Shown: in pieces, positions 1-11,529 of the stretch
Layout of the letters: the number at the start of each line of letters is the position of its first letter
How positions within the stretch are numbered: position 1 is the stretch's first letter
Origin: Ricordea florida
Lineage: Eukaryota; Cnidaria; Anthozoa; Corallimorpharia; Ricordeidae
Direction: 5' to 3'
Assembly: GCA_949710005.1 (NCBI GenBank)
Contig: OX453275.1
Span: forward strand, 30,323,218 to 30,387,217
Length of the DNA: 64,000 nt
Notes under the pieces: generated by a model
Seen by the model: the letters and a program-made list of their open reading frames with translations, nothing else
Database searches by the model: none
Told to the model about the DNA's origin: nothing
Program-made: the position numbers and the translations under genes

Positions 1-3000
1 GATGCCCTTCACAGAGATCTCACCCAGATGAGAGAAGAGTATGTCGAAGCACTGGACAAACAGCATGCTAAGATCAAGTCACTGACTGAAGAAAAAGAAG
101 ACCTTCAAGTGCGGCTTGAGAATGTCTTGGATGAATTAGAGCCACAAATCAAGTCACTGCAGGAGACAAACGAAGATCTTAAACTTCAGCTTCAAAAAAG
201 GGATGTTGAAAAGAGTTCAATGGAATATCTTGTGCAATCAGCCAACCAACTCAATGAAAAACTGTATGAAGAAATCGATAAATTAGAGCTCAAGATGGAA
301 AACTCATACAATGACTTATGTCGACTGCAGGAAGAAATTAACAAACAGGACAACGACATCAAAACCCTCAATAACAATATTCTGAAGCTACAAGATCAGC
401 TTCATGAGAGTGATCAAGAAAGGCAGAAAGTGGAAACAGAAAAGAGCGACTTGTGTAAACAGGTTGAAACACTGGAAGGAAACTTGAAAGATGTCCAGTT
501 TGAGATGTGTGAACTTCGGAACAAACTGGAATCCACAAAAACGGAGCTAAACGAAGAACGGTCAACGAAACAGAGAAAAATTTTGGATGATAAGAATTTT
601 GATATGAAAACACTTCAAGACAAGATTAAAGATCTGGAAGATGAGCTTAAATCAACTGCTGAAGAGAAGCTGAAAATGGAAACGGAGAACAAAAAATTAC
701 AAGAAAGGGTTCACGCTCTAAGCCAACACGCGAAAGATGCTCCGTTTGAAAACATGGAACTTCAATCAGCCAAACAAATAAATGAAAAACTGTATGAAGA
801 AATCGATGAATTAGAGCTCAAGATGGAAAACTCATACAATGAAATATGCCGACTGCAAGAAGAAATTAACAAACAGGACAAAGAAACCAAAACCCTCAAT
901 AGCAATATTCTGAAGCTACAAGATCAGCTTCATGAGAGTGATCAAGAAAGGCAGAAAGTGGAAACAGAAAAGAGCAAGTTGGGTAAACAGGTTAAGGTGT
1001 TGGAAGGAAACTTGAAAGATGCCCAGTTTGAGATGTGTGAGCTTCGGAACATGCTGGAATCCACAACAACGGAGCTAAACGAAGAACGGTCAACGAAACA
1101 GAGAAAAATCTTGGATGATAAGAATTTTGATATGAAAACACTTCAAGACAAGATTAAAGATCTGGAAGATGAGCTTAAATCAACTGCTGATGAGAAGCTG
1201 AAAATGGAAACGGAGAACAAAAAGTTACACGAAAGGGTTGATAACTTAAACCAACACTTGAAAGACGCCTCGTTTGCGGAAAACATGGAACTTCAATCAG
1301 CCAACCAACTAAATGAAAAACTGTATGAAGAAATTGATCAATTAGAGCTGAAGATGGAAAACTCATATAACGACATTTGCCGACTGCAGAAGGAAATTGA
1401 CAAACAGGACAACGACATCAAATCCCTGATTGACAATAACAGGAAGCTAGAAGATCAGCTTCATGAGAGTGATCAAGAAAGGCAGAACGTAGACACAGAA
1501 AAGAGCGAGTTGTGTAAACAGGTTGAGAAATTGGAAGGGAACTTGGAAGATGCACAGTCTGAGATCTGTAAGCTTCGTAATGAGCTGGAATCCACAGCAA
1601 CGGAGCTAAACAAAAAACGGTCTACGAAACAGAGAAAAATCTTAGATGATAAGAATTCTGATATGAAAGCACTTCAAGACAAGATTGAATATCTAGAAGA
1701 TGAGCTTAAATTAACTGCCGAGGAGAAGCTGAAAATGGAAAACGAGAACAAAAAATTGAACGAAAGGGTTCAAGCTCAAAGCCAACTCGCGAAAGATGCT
1801 CCTTATGAAAACATGGAACTTCATTCGGCCAAGCAACTAAATGAAAAACTGTATGAAGAAATCGATGAATTAGAGCTCAAGATGGAAAACTCATACAATG
1901 AAATATGCCGACTGCAAGAAGAAATTAACAAACAGGACAAAGAAATCCAAACCCTCAATAACAATATTTTGAAGCAAGAAGATCAACTTCATGAGAATGA
2001 TCAAGAAAGGCAGAAAGTGGAAACAGAAAAGAATGACTTACGTAAGAACATTCAGACATTGGAAGGAAACTTGAAAGATGCCCAGTTTGAGATGTGTGAG
2101 CTTCGGAACATGCTGGAATCCACAACAACGGAGCTAAACGAAGAACGGTCAACGAAACAGAGAAAAATCTTGGATGATAAGAATTTTGATATGAAAACAC
2201 TTCAAGACAAGATTAAAGATCTGGAAGATGAACTTAAATCAACTGCCGAAGAGAAGCTGAAAATGGAAACGGAGAACAAAAAAATGCACGAAAAGGTTGA
2301 TGGCTTAAAGCAATTTTTTCAGTCTGAAAACGTGGAACTTCAGAATAAGTTAAAATCCACGGAAGAAGAACTGAGAAAGGAAGTAGAAAGATCTGTGAAT
2401 ACAATGAACAACTTGAAATCTTTGAAAAACAAGATTGTGAAACTTGAAGCTGAGGTCGAGATTGGTGATCAATTAAAGCGGAAAGTGGAAACTGAAAAGA
2501 TCGAGTTGAGTCAATTGGTTAAGATTTTAGAACAACAACTAGAAGATTTTCAGACAGATATATGCAAACTGCAATCTGCTTTGCAATCCATGAAAGTGGA
2601 TTTAGAAGAAGAACACAGGAATACATTACAGACATTGGAAAAGAAGAATTCTGAGATAAACTTGCTACAAGAAAAAATTGAGAAGATGAAGGATCAGCTG
2701 GAGAATAGCGATCAAGAAAAGCGTAAAGTGCAAAGTCTCATGGAATCTGTTGAAGCTGAAAAGAGCCGGCTGAGAGAGGAAGTTGCTAGTTTGAAACAAA
2801 ACTTGAATAATTCTGAATCCATTGTAAGTGAACTTCGGGATAATTTGAAATACACAAGAAAGGAACTGGAAGAAGCAAGCTCAGTAGGTCACAAAAAACA
2901 CTTGCAGGATTTGGAGGAGAAACCATCCGTGATAAACAAGCTTTACGCCAAGATCAATGTGATGAAAGTTGAGATGGAGGTGGTTGATACAAAGTGGAAG

Positions 3001-6000
3001 AAAACAACAACAGAAAAGGACGAGTTGCATAGGCAAGTTGAAGGCTTAGAACAAAACTTGAAAGACGCTCATTCTGAGATAAATGCATTTCAGGATAAGT
3101 TGAAATCTAAGGGAGTGGAACTAGAAGAAGCAAGATCTGCAAAACAGAGGAATGTCTTAACCTTGGAAGAAAAGAATTCAGAGATTAACATGCTACAGGA
3201 GAAAATAAAGGAGATGAAGGATGAGTTACAGAATGGCGACCATGAAAAACGTACAACGCAACGACTCATGGAGTCTGTTGAAGCTGAAAAGAACCGGCTG
3301 GTAGAGCAAGTTGACGGCTTACAACAAAACTTGAAGAATTCTGAATCCATTTTAAGGGAACTTCAGAGTAAATTGGAATCCACAAAAAAAGAGCTGGAAG
3401 AAGCAATATCCTCAGAACGCAAGAAACACTTGCAGGATTTGGAGGAAAAGACTTCCGAGATAGATACGTTTCAAGGTCAGATAAAGAAAATGAAGGTTGA
3501 CGTGGAAGTGGGTGATCAAAAGCGGAAGAAAATACAAGCAGAAAAAGATGAGTTGTGCAGAGAAGTGTTGGGTTTAGAACAAAAGTTGAAAGAAGCTCAC
3601 TCTGAGATAAGTGCACTTCAGGAGAAGTTGGAATCCAAGGGAGCGGAACTGGATGAAGCAAGATCCGTAGAACACAGGAATGCCTTAACCTTGGAGGAGA
3701 GGAATTCTGAGATCAACTTGCTTCAGGAGAAGATTAAAGACATGAAGAATCAGTTGGAGATTGGTGATCAATTAAAGCGGAGAGTGGAAACTGAAAAGAT
3801 CGAGTTGAGTCAATTGGTTAAGATTTTAGAACAACAACTGGAAGATTTCCAGACAGATATATGCAAACTGCAGTCGGCTTTGCAATCCATGAAAGTGGAT
3901 TTAGAAGAAGAACACAGGAATACATTACAGACATTGGAAAAGAAGAATTCTGAGATAAACACGCTACAAGAAAAAATTAAAAAGGCGAAGGATCAGCTGG
4001 AGATTGGCGATCAAGAAAAGCGTAAACTGCAAAGTCTCATGGAGTCTGTTGAAGCTGAAAGGAACTGGCTGGGAGAACAAGTTGGCAGTTCGAAACAAAA
4101 CTTGAAGAATTCCGAATCCATTGTAATTGAACTTCGGAATAAGTTGGAATCCACAAAAATGCAACTGGAAGAAGCAAGATCCTTAGATCGCAAGAAACAC
4201 TTGGAATTGGAGGAAAAGATTTCCGAGTTAGACAGGTTTCAAGCTGAGATAAAGAAAATGAAGGTTGACACGGAAGTGGGTGATCAAGTACGGAAGAAAA
4301 TACAAACAGAAAAAGATGAGTTGTGCAGAGAAGTGTTAGGTTTAGAACAAAAATTGAAAGAAGCTCACTCTGAGACAAGTGCACTTCAGGAGAAGTTGGA
4401 ATCTAAGGGAGTGGAACTGGATGAAGCAAGATCCGTAGAACACAGGAATGCTTTAACCTTGGAGGAGAGGAGTTCTGAGATCAACTTGCTTCAGGAGAAG
4501 ATTAAAGACATGGAAAATCAGCTGAAGATTGGTGACCAAGAAAAGCGTAAAGTTCAAAGTCTCATGGACTCTGTTGAAGCACAAAACAAGCGACTGGGAG
4601 AACAAGTTCATAGTTTAAACCAAAACTTAAAGAATTCTCATTCTCTTGTAAGTGAGCTTCAGATTAAGTTGGAATCGACAAGAATGGAAGAGGAAGAAAC
4701 AAGATCCTTAGAACACAAGAAACACTTGCAGGCCTTGGGGGAGAAGGATTTGATTATAAACTTGTTAAAAGACAAGGTTGAAGGACTCGGACTGCGATTA
4801 AAAAGGAGTGATGAAGAATTGGAACTAATGGAACGCAACATGGCTTCGGAGAAAACAGAAAAGGCCAACTTAAGGAAGCGAATTCAAAGCTTGGAAAAGG
4901 AGTTGGAGGACTGCGAACAGCGGACTCGAAACTTGGAAGAAAGAGTGCAATCAGGTTTTGAGAAAACTCAACAGTTGTACGAGAATTTGATGAGTAGCAA
5001 CCGACAAGAAAAAGATCACGCCTACAAGTTAGAAAGCCGCCTACTGCAAAACGAGGAGGGCATAAAGGCCCTGACCAGTTGTTATCAAGAGCACGTTCAG
5101 GAAATTCACCAGGACAGGAAAGATATACTGTCGTGGTTGAAACAAAGCGACGGTAAGTTGGACCTGGCCACTGGCTCTTTGCAAATTCTATGCAAAAAAT
5201 GGACATGTATGAAACACAACTAGAGGAAAAGATTATGTCACTGCAAAGGGCTTTAATTTGCAACAAACAGAGGGAGACTAAATCGGAACAGGAAAGAGGT
5301 TTGCTAGAACAGCAAACGGCAAGACTTGAAAGGCTGGAGAGACAGGTTGAGAAGATTACTATGGAACAGATGGAAAGGCCGGAGCGTGGTTTGGAGAAGT
5401 TGATGCGAGGTATGGATGGTTTGTTCGCGAAGGTCGAGCAGTTGAGTCGGGAAGTAAAACAGGAAACTACAGGGAATAATACTGTGAGGAAACACTGTGG
5501 AACAACTGAGGTGGAGAACAAGGGTGAGAAGTGGGATGACCATAATGAAAAGCAGATGGGAAAAGAGACGAATATGTATGAAGATAAGAGTGGGAAGCTG
5601 GATAAAAGAGTTCCTAGACAGGAAGGCAAAGGACGCCCAGAAGGAGATGACGTAATGACTCCATTTACGCAACCACGGTTAGTCGCAGTACATCAAGAGT
5701 TAGAAGAGACAAAGAGGGCCTTAGAAGAGAAAGAGATGGCCATTGCATGTGCGGAAAATTATATTAAGATGCTTGTTGGCTCTACCAAAGTGACAAACGA
5801 GTCTGATATGCATGTAAATACAAATGAATTGCTGCATAAGATAATGGGTGAAATGCAAAGACTTGAAAATCTTCTGTGTGAAAGTCGATCGCAAAAAGTG
5901 ATGACGACTTGTCCACCTGAAATTGGTACTGACGTGACTTCCAGCAGCTGTCAAGAAAAGGCAGACGAGGAGAAGAACCAATTAAGGGAGTCGGTTGCAG

Positions 6001-8593
6001 AAAAAGAAAAGAAACTAGACGAGATGGAAAGCTTTAACGTTCAACTTAACGGTGATTTGGAGGCTGTGAGATTATCACTGAATGAAAGAGACGTTGAGCT
6101 GCGGGAAAGACAAACCTATTGCCAGGAAAAAGATGAGGAACTACGAAAAGTCAATGAGACATTGCGTCAAATGGAGCTGGAGTCTTCAAACTGGAAAAAT
6201 ATCTCTGAAGAAAGAAAGTGTGAGCTTGAACAAAAAAATAAGTCATTCACAGCAAAAATTGCCAAGTTGGAGTCCCGCATAAGTGATCAAGAAAACGAGT
6301 TGTTGACCATGAATAAGAGGCTCAGCGAAAGCACAGAGGAAATGACACATGTTAGAACAGTTCTTAATGGTAAGGAGTCCAAAATTGATGCACTAGAAAG
6401 AACCTTGGAGACGAAAGAACAAGAAGCCCTGAAAATGAATGAAAGCCTTGGTTTTAAAGAGGAAGAGATGAAACGACTTAAAGACAAAATGGATGAAGCA
6501 ATCATGGAGAAGTGGACTCTGTTCCGGGAAAATAAAGGAATGATAAGAGATGTGGAGCTTGCCAGGCAAACGGCTGAGGAATTGAAGAATTTGAGAACTT
6601 CTTGTCAACAGAAAATTCACGATGTAGATATTTTAAGAGACAATATAGACAAAATGGCCGAAGAGAAGGGAGAACTGGAAAGAATGCTTGGTGAGAAGGA
6701 GAAAAAAAATAGAAAATTGGTCATTCGTGTTCAGCAAAGCACTTCTTTACAGATAAAGAATGACGAGATGCAACAAGTTGTGGAAAGCAAAGATAAAGAA
6801 ATAAACATGTTAAGGTCAAGTTTGTGCCAAGCAGAGAAAGAGGCAACCAAGTGGAGAGCCATGATGAAAGTGCGAGAATGCCAAATGAAAGAAATGAACG
6901 AATCACTGAAGGAAAACTCAAACGAATTGGAAGCAATTATATATCAACAGCAGAGGGATATCAAAGGATGGAAGAATACGGTAGCAGAGAAAGAAGCAGA
7001 TTTAAAGAGAATTCGGAATGCGTTAGAACAAAGCAGAAAGGAGTTGGAAGAAGTAAAATGTTTGGTGGTTGGGAGGGAATGCCAAGGGAATTGTTTGAAG
7101 ACACAGCCGAGCTACAGAGAAGAGGCTGACTGCCGAAAATGCAAAAACGATCTGAAAACTATGAATCGTCTTCAAACCCAACTGGATGATGTGAAGAGCG
7201 AAAATATGGAGCTGACGGGGCAAAATAGACAGAAGCTCAACGCAAAGACACAACACGACAATACGGCGGATTGGTTGTCGAAGTTCAACAACACTTTAGA
7301 TTATGCCAGATGTCAAAGAAGGCAGATACGAATGTTGAAGACTGAACTGAGAGAACTAACCAATGAGGAAAGCAAAGAAGGACAGGAAGTGACGTCAGAT
7401 CAGGTGAGTTACGACTAGGTGATATGGACAAAATGAGACCAAAACAGATTAGCACCTCTTCATACTCGCGCTGCGCATGGTATGCAGCTATTCTTAGACC
7501 GCATATGTAGTGAGTAGATGAGGGGTTAAGTTAGATCTGAAAAAGGAACTTGGTCAACATTACAGTATATAGCAACATACCAACCTTGTATACCAACCCA
7601 GTACCCTTGGCATTTTGAGTAATTTGATTGGCTCACTATCTCGGGATCTTTAACAATTATTCACCGAAGTGGAGGTGAATAGTATACGAGGGAAACAGTT
7701 AGTTTTGTTTTCCCGAGAGCCCATCAGAACTCAAGGGAAAACAAAACTAACTAGTTTCCCGAGGGACCATACCTTAACTGCTTTGTTATATATTTAGACT
7801 TCCCCTTAAACAAAACATAGCAAAAACAAACCAAAGACGGCACAACTGGCGCGCGGGCAACAACTGCGCAACTGTATCCCGGTCGGAAATGCAAATACGA
7901 GTGCTTAAAAAGCACATTCAGTATAATTCTTTTTTGAATACAATTTAATGATTGTATGCTCATAATAAAACAGAGAAAGTTAGAGGAGAAAACGCTTTTT
8001 AGTAAGAGGAAAGGAAACTCATTTTAAAAGTTAACCCTGGGTTAGCGCTAATCGGCCTTCGAACAACCGGTCCCTGATGTTCTCTTGAGTTTCACTGTCA
8101 CTTTGACTGAGGCTTCTTCAGTCACTTTAATGGACTCCTGGTTGCATACACCAAAACAATTATTCTCTTCAATCTCGGTTGATAGTGGCTTAAGAAATAT
8201 GATTTCAGAGAATAATTGTCAGAATTGTACCAGGGCCTGGCAAGGCAAGTCAGTCGCGCCTTACTGCGCATGTGATAGTCAGTACCAAATTCTTCAGAGA
8301 AATATTCTGCAACTTGATTTCAGAGAATAGGGGAGGGGTAGGCGCACATTTGCCCAGATACTGGCATTGATCTCTTGCGAATACCCTCTTTAGCCCCCCC
8401 CCCTTCCCTGCCACCGTTAGTAAATCTCATCCATAACATTATTTAGCCCATCCTCCCCCTCCCCCTAACAGACCCAATGATTAATCCCACTTTGTTCCTT
8501 ATCGTCTTTCTCAATGCCAGGATACAATGAACAATTTTCCTGTTACAGATGACCACAGCGAGGACCAGCAAGACAACCAAGGATGAACATTAG
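1..8593 (+). CDS. Giant repetitive coiled-coil protein, C-terminal part (5' end outside window)
   Basis: The frame is open from base 1, so the gene starts upstream; the Met at 28 is only the first one visible. Proposed coding exons are 1-5152, 5224-7403 and 8549-8593 (last 14 codons, stop TAG), giving about 2,458 residues. The 7404 donor (CAG then GTGAGT) and the 8548 acceptor (TTTTCCTGTTACAG) join in phase 0. The whole product is charged, Leu-, Glu- and Lys-rich heptad sequence with no membrane segment or recognisable catalytic domain, so it should form a long rod. It contains four near-identical units of about 176 residues, then a second set of longer repeats. Orientation and composition resemble myosin-tail, golgin or centrosomal rods, but I cannot assign a family. 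Exons 1 and 2 are in different frames; see the entry at 5153-5223. The body is well supported; identity is unknown. Confidence 0.85.
241..2350 (+). repeat. Four tandem coding repeats of 528-531 bp
   Basis: Units start at 241, 769, 1300 and 1828, each opening with an Ala-(Asn/Lys)-Gln-(Leu/Ile)-Asn-Glu-Lys-Leu-Tyr-Glu-Glu motif, and the fourth decays after about 2,300. Spacing is 528, 531 and 528 bp, always a multiple of three. Long stretches are almost identical at the DNA level, for example the segments around 541-680, 1075-1215 and 2140-2280. This indicates recent duplication or gene conversion within one exon. Confidence 0.93.
2461..3954 (+). repeat. Higher-order coding repeat, 1,299 bp period
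   Basis: The segment 2461-2655 (starting IGDQLK) returns nearly unchanged at 3760-3954, exactly 1,299 bp (433 codons) later. Between and after these copies are diverged sub-repeats with motifs such as QSLMESVEAE, KDELCREV and EINLLQEKI. It is a second, independent expansion downstream of the 528-bp units. Confidence 0.85.
5153..5223 (+). other. Short intron (71 nt) or frameshift between the two coiled-coil frames
   Basis: The upstream frame runs to a TAG at 5221-5223, while coiled-coil coding continues in the -1 frame to 7403. A consensus donor (ACG then GTAAGT at 5153) and a TAG acceptor at 5221-5223 would remove 71 nt and restore frame exactly (phase 1; the junction codon becomes GAG). Against this, the acceptor has no good pyrimidine tract and 71 nt is short. 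The alternative is a one-base change in the run of six A at 5194-5199, because both frames read as plausible coiled coil across the overlap 5190-5223. Confidence 0.55.
7404..8548 (+). other. Last intron of the coiled-coil gene
   Basis: Bounded by GTGAGT and TTACAG. It holds an inverted pair of AAACAGTTAGTTTTG around 7690-7760, a copy of the element also found at 27756-28005 (here about 7850-8072, opposite orientation), and C-rich low-complexity sequence near 8390-8470. I see no coding sequence. Confidence 0.75.
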
Positions 8594-8805
8594 AAGCCCA
8601 GATTGGTTCATTTTATGTAAATATTGTATAAAGAGTTTTAATATTTAACGTCTTCGCCGTAAACGATTTTCTCCTGACGAAGAAACATTTTGATGAAAGT
8701 TGAGTTTATATAATTTGTTAGATGTGATGCTTTAATTCGCAAGGCAGGAAAGAGTGTTTGCAATCTGATAAGTTAACAAAAGAATCATGTTACTGTGAAT
8801 CGAAA

Positions 8806-8811
8806 AATAAA
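8806..8811 (+). terminator. Candidate poly(A) signal of the coiled-coil gene
   Basis: AATAAA lies 213 nt after the stop at 8591-8593, in AT-rich sequence. It is the first canonical hexamer I see downstream. Use is inferred. Confidence 0.45.
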
Positions 8812-9108
8812 ATTGTTTGTGCAAAATTATACATGTACCAAGTTGCTTTTCCTTTATCTCGCTCACCATTACATGGAATGACCAGGGTTCCACGACTCCC
8901 CAAGGGAACAGTATTTTCAATTCCACTACGCGAAAATGCTTTGGATAAGGCCAAAGGGAATAAATTGTATCAGTATATGCCAAACCTGCAAAATTGGCAT
9001 TTGGAGTAATCTGATTGGCTGATTTAACACTGTTCAATTCGTACGAGGTACATAGTGCCGAGGCTTCTGGGAGATCCTTGTTCAAGCGAGGTTTGGTCGA
9101 AGAAAAAA

Positions 9109-9178
9109 TAGCCTACGTGTTGCCGTTCCCTCGTCCCGTTTTTGCCTTCGGGGAGAGAGTACGGCTACACGTAGGCTA
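9109..9178. repeat. Small hairpin element with 12-bp perfect ends
   Basis: TAGCCTACGTGT at 9109-9120 is the reverse complement of 9167-9178, and the pairing extends inward (GCCGT against ACGGC). The loop is about 35 bp. It looks like a miniature inverted-repeat element. Confidence 0.7.
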
Positions 9179-11261
9179 AAGCGTGAATTCTCGCTTTACA
9201 GCCGTTTCTGAAAGATGTGACTGACATTGGTTCATTGGTATTTACTAATGTAATTATTCTCTTCAATCACGGGGATTATGTCTTTAGAAATATACTGTCT
9301 CTCGGTTTCAGAGAATAATGTTTAAAATTGATTTGTTAAAATTAGCTTTATCAAACAGGCGTTTCAGGAATCACCTTAAATTTCATCTAACGTAACTCCA
9401 CCACGTATCGTGTTCTCATCTCCATTAACGCTCTCAGATACGTGATAAAACACTGTCCCGAGTGTTTGATATGAGACTCGAAATAATTTGCGGCAATTTG
9501 GACGGATTAACATCGCGCTTAACTGTTGAAGCGCTTTTCAATAAAAAGTAAATTCACGATGTGTTTGGTTTTCTATCACTCTCGTAAGTGATTGGTGACT
9601 GTTGAATCTCGTGCCACTTTATTTACTGTTACTTGACGCTTTATATTTCTCTTGGTAAACCTCTGTCCAATTCCCAGCAAGGCATATGGAGCCACCTTAA
9701 AAATATCCAATAAGACTGGTAAAGGACTGTCTTGTTATGTTACATGTTGGCTGATGGGTCATAAAGAAACTTCATCAATAACTGTGCATTTGTTTTCAAT
9801 ATTTTTTTATTCTAAGAAACCTCGTTTCCCCTGCCAAATACCCATAAATACCAATGTGTCTTCTCAAGACTGTACTTCGCTAATACAGCGTTCCAAACAT
9901 TTGCGTAGCAACGAACACTGCACAAAATATTATTGACATGATGCCCGCCGAATAAGGCGTTACTTTCGCGCTTAAACGTGGGATGAAGCCCCCCAAAACT
10001 TCTGCGAAGTTAAACACGTTCAACAATCAGCCAAAAATACACATTCTCCTGTACCCGCCTTCGAGCTACGCGCTCAAATTCCTCGCACACGAACTCCCCA
10101 ACTTCATTTCCCTCCTCTGAAAGTTGGCCACGCAGACTACTGATTCAACTGTTTCTTGAGATTTGGGCTCATCTCGGTTATCACGACATAAAGCAGAAAT
10201 TACAGCTCAGTTGACCACCTCATACAGATGGCACCTCCCCTGAGCCGCCACTTCACAATCAATAACTTACTAAAAACTGTAGTTACAGGAACTTGAAAAA
10301 CAACAACAACAACAACCCAAACGAACCACTCATCAAATTCTAAAGCGACCGCCACTAATTTTCAGCCAAAAAATGACATTCTTTTGACCTCTGTTACATT
10401 AAGGATTTTTTTCAAATACTTCAAACCCTGGAAGGCCATCACTAAGTGGACCCACAAAGATAAATAATTCACGAAGGTGTAACTTTTAAATGCAACAGTG
10501 AAGAGCAAACAGTATTAACACACTTCATGAGAAAAATAATAAAACGTCCTGGGGTCATTTTGTAAGGAAGGCGTTGATTTGTTAAATAGTGTACTGTATT
10601 CATAAACTAAATTGAAGACTGTAAAGCAAAAGTATCCTATGTGACTGTTCCAACGGAAAAGATGTGAATGATCGGAATCTGCTTAATTTTGGCATGGAGT
10701 TCCCAATTTAATAGAAGGCAGTATCTTGTACTCATTTCTGAGAACTTAGACATGCAAAAAACCTACGATTTTGACCTGCCAGCCCAAGACAGGCTAACCT
10801 TATTAAAAATGGGCCAGTAGCGCTGGGAAAATCGTTGCTTTTGCACACCTTATTCTCCAACCAAATACAGGGCACAGGTCTCCTATTAAAGTGTAACGTC
10901 CACGCAAAATTTTAGCTCATATTCATGAACAATTTTTAACTTTTACGACCAAATCGTGACATATCATAGTTTCATTTTGGGAGTCTTCGACTGATGTATG
11001 CTGTAGATTACTTTATGGTTGGTTCTGCGAGCAGGTAAGATAAGGTGAATCCTGCATTCTGATTGGCTACCCGAGCATGCAAGGTGGGCCTATCTTGCTC
11101 ATTCGGGATTTCCGGATTTGTCCCACAAAACCAAACAAATTGTTCATAAATACTTTACTGAACAAGCTTGTTTGGTCAAGATGGTTGAATATTGACCTCA
11201 TTCATTTTTGCACAAAAACGAACTATGCCCATATGCAGCCATTTTGACCTAACACTTGTTC

Positions 11262-11355
11262 AATAACACATCTACATTAAAATAACACATCTGCATTGAA
11301 ATAACACATCTAAGTTAAAATAACACATCTACATTAAAATAACACACGTGCATTG
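11262..11355. repeat. Tandem array of a 20-21 bp unit
   Basis: About four and a half copies of AATAACACATCTACATTAAA with one or two changes per copy. It lies about 175 bp past the stop codon of the minus-strand GDE1 gene, possibly in its 3' UTR or downstream flank. Confidence 0.85.
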
Positions 11356-11529
11356 TGCTGTGATTGGTCCAGCAGTTCCAAGCTATTCCTCAGGAACTGA
11401 CCTTAAAAATTCTGAACCATTTGAGCCTTTCAGCATCCAAGATAGAAGTGGTAATTCTCTAAGTGAGTGTCGCATGCTTCTTTATATCTCACTGAGGGGA
11501 ATTGGAGTTACAGCTAAATCAAACCACAG

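Larger units (their letters stand above)
8812..11529. other. Intergenic region between two convergent genes
   Basis: No supportable gene. It contains a compact hairpin at 9109-9178 (TAGCCTACGTGT against ACACGTAGGCTA), fragments of an element with the phrase AATCTGATTGGCT near 9000, AT-rich sequence, and a 20-21 bp tandem array at 11262-11355 just beyond the end of the minus-strand GDE1 gene. Open frames here are short and lack family resemblance. Confidence 0.6.

Noticed and set aside
5304-5672. Antisense open frames opposite the coiled-coil exons (for example 4754-5629 and 5304-5672)
   Set aside because: They are the complement of Glu/Lys/Leu-rich codons, giving Ser/Phe/Leu-rich peptides with no family resemblance; typical shadows.
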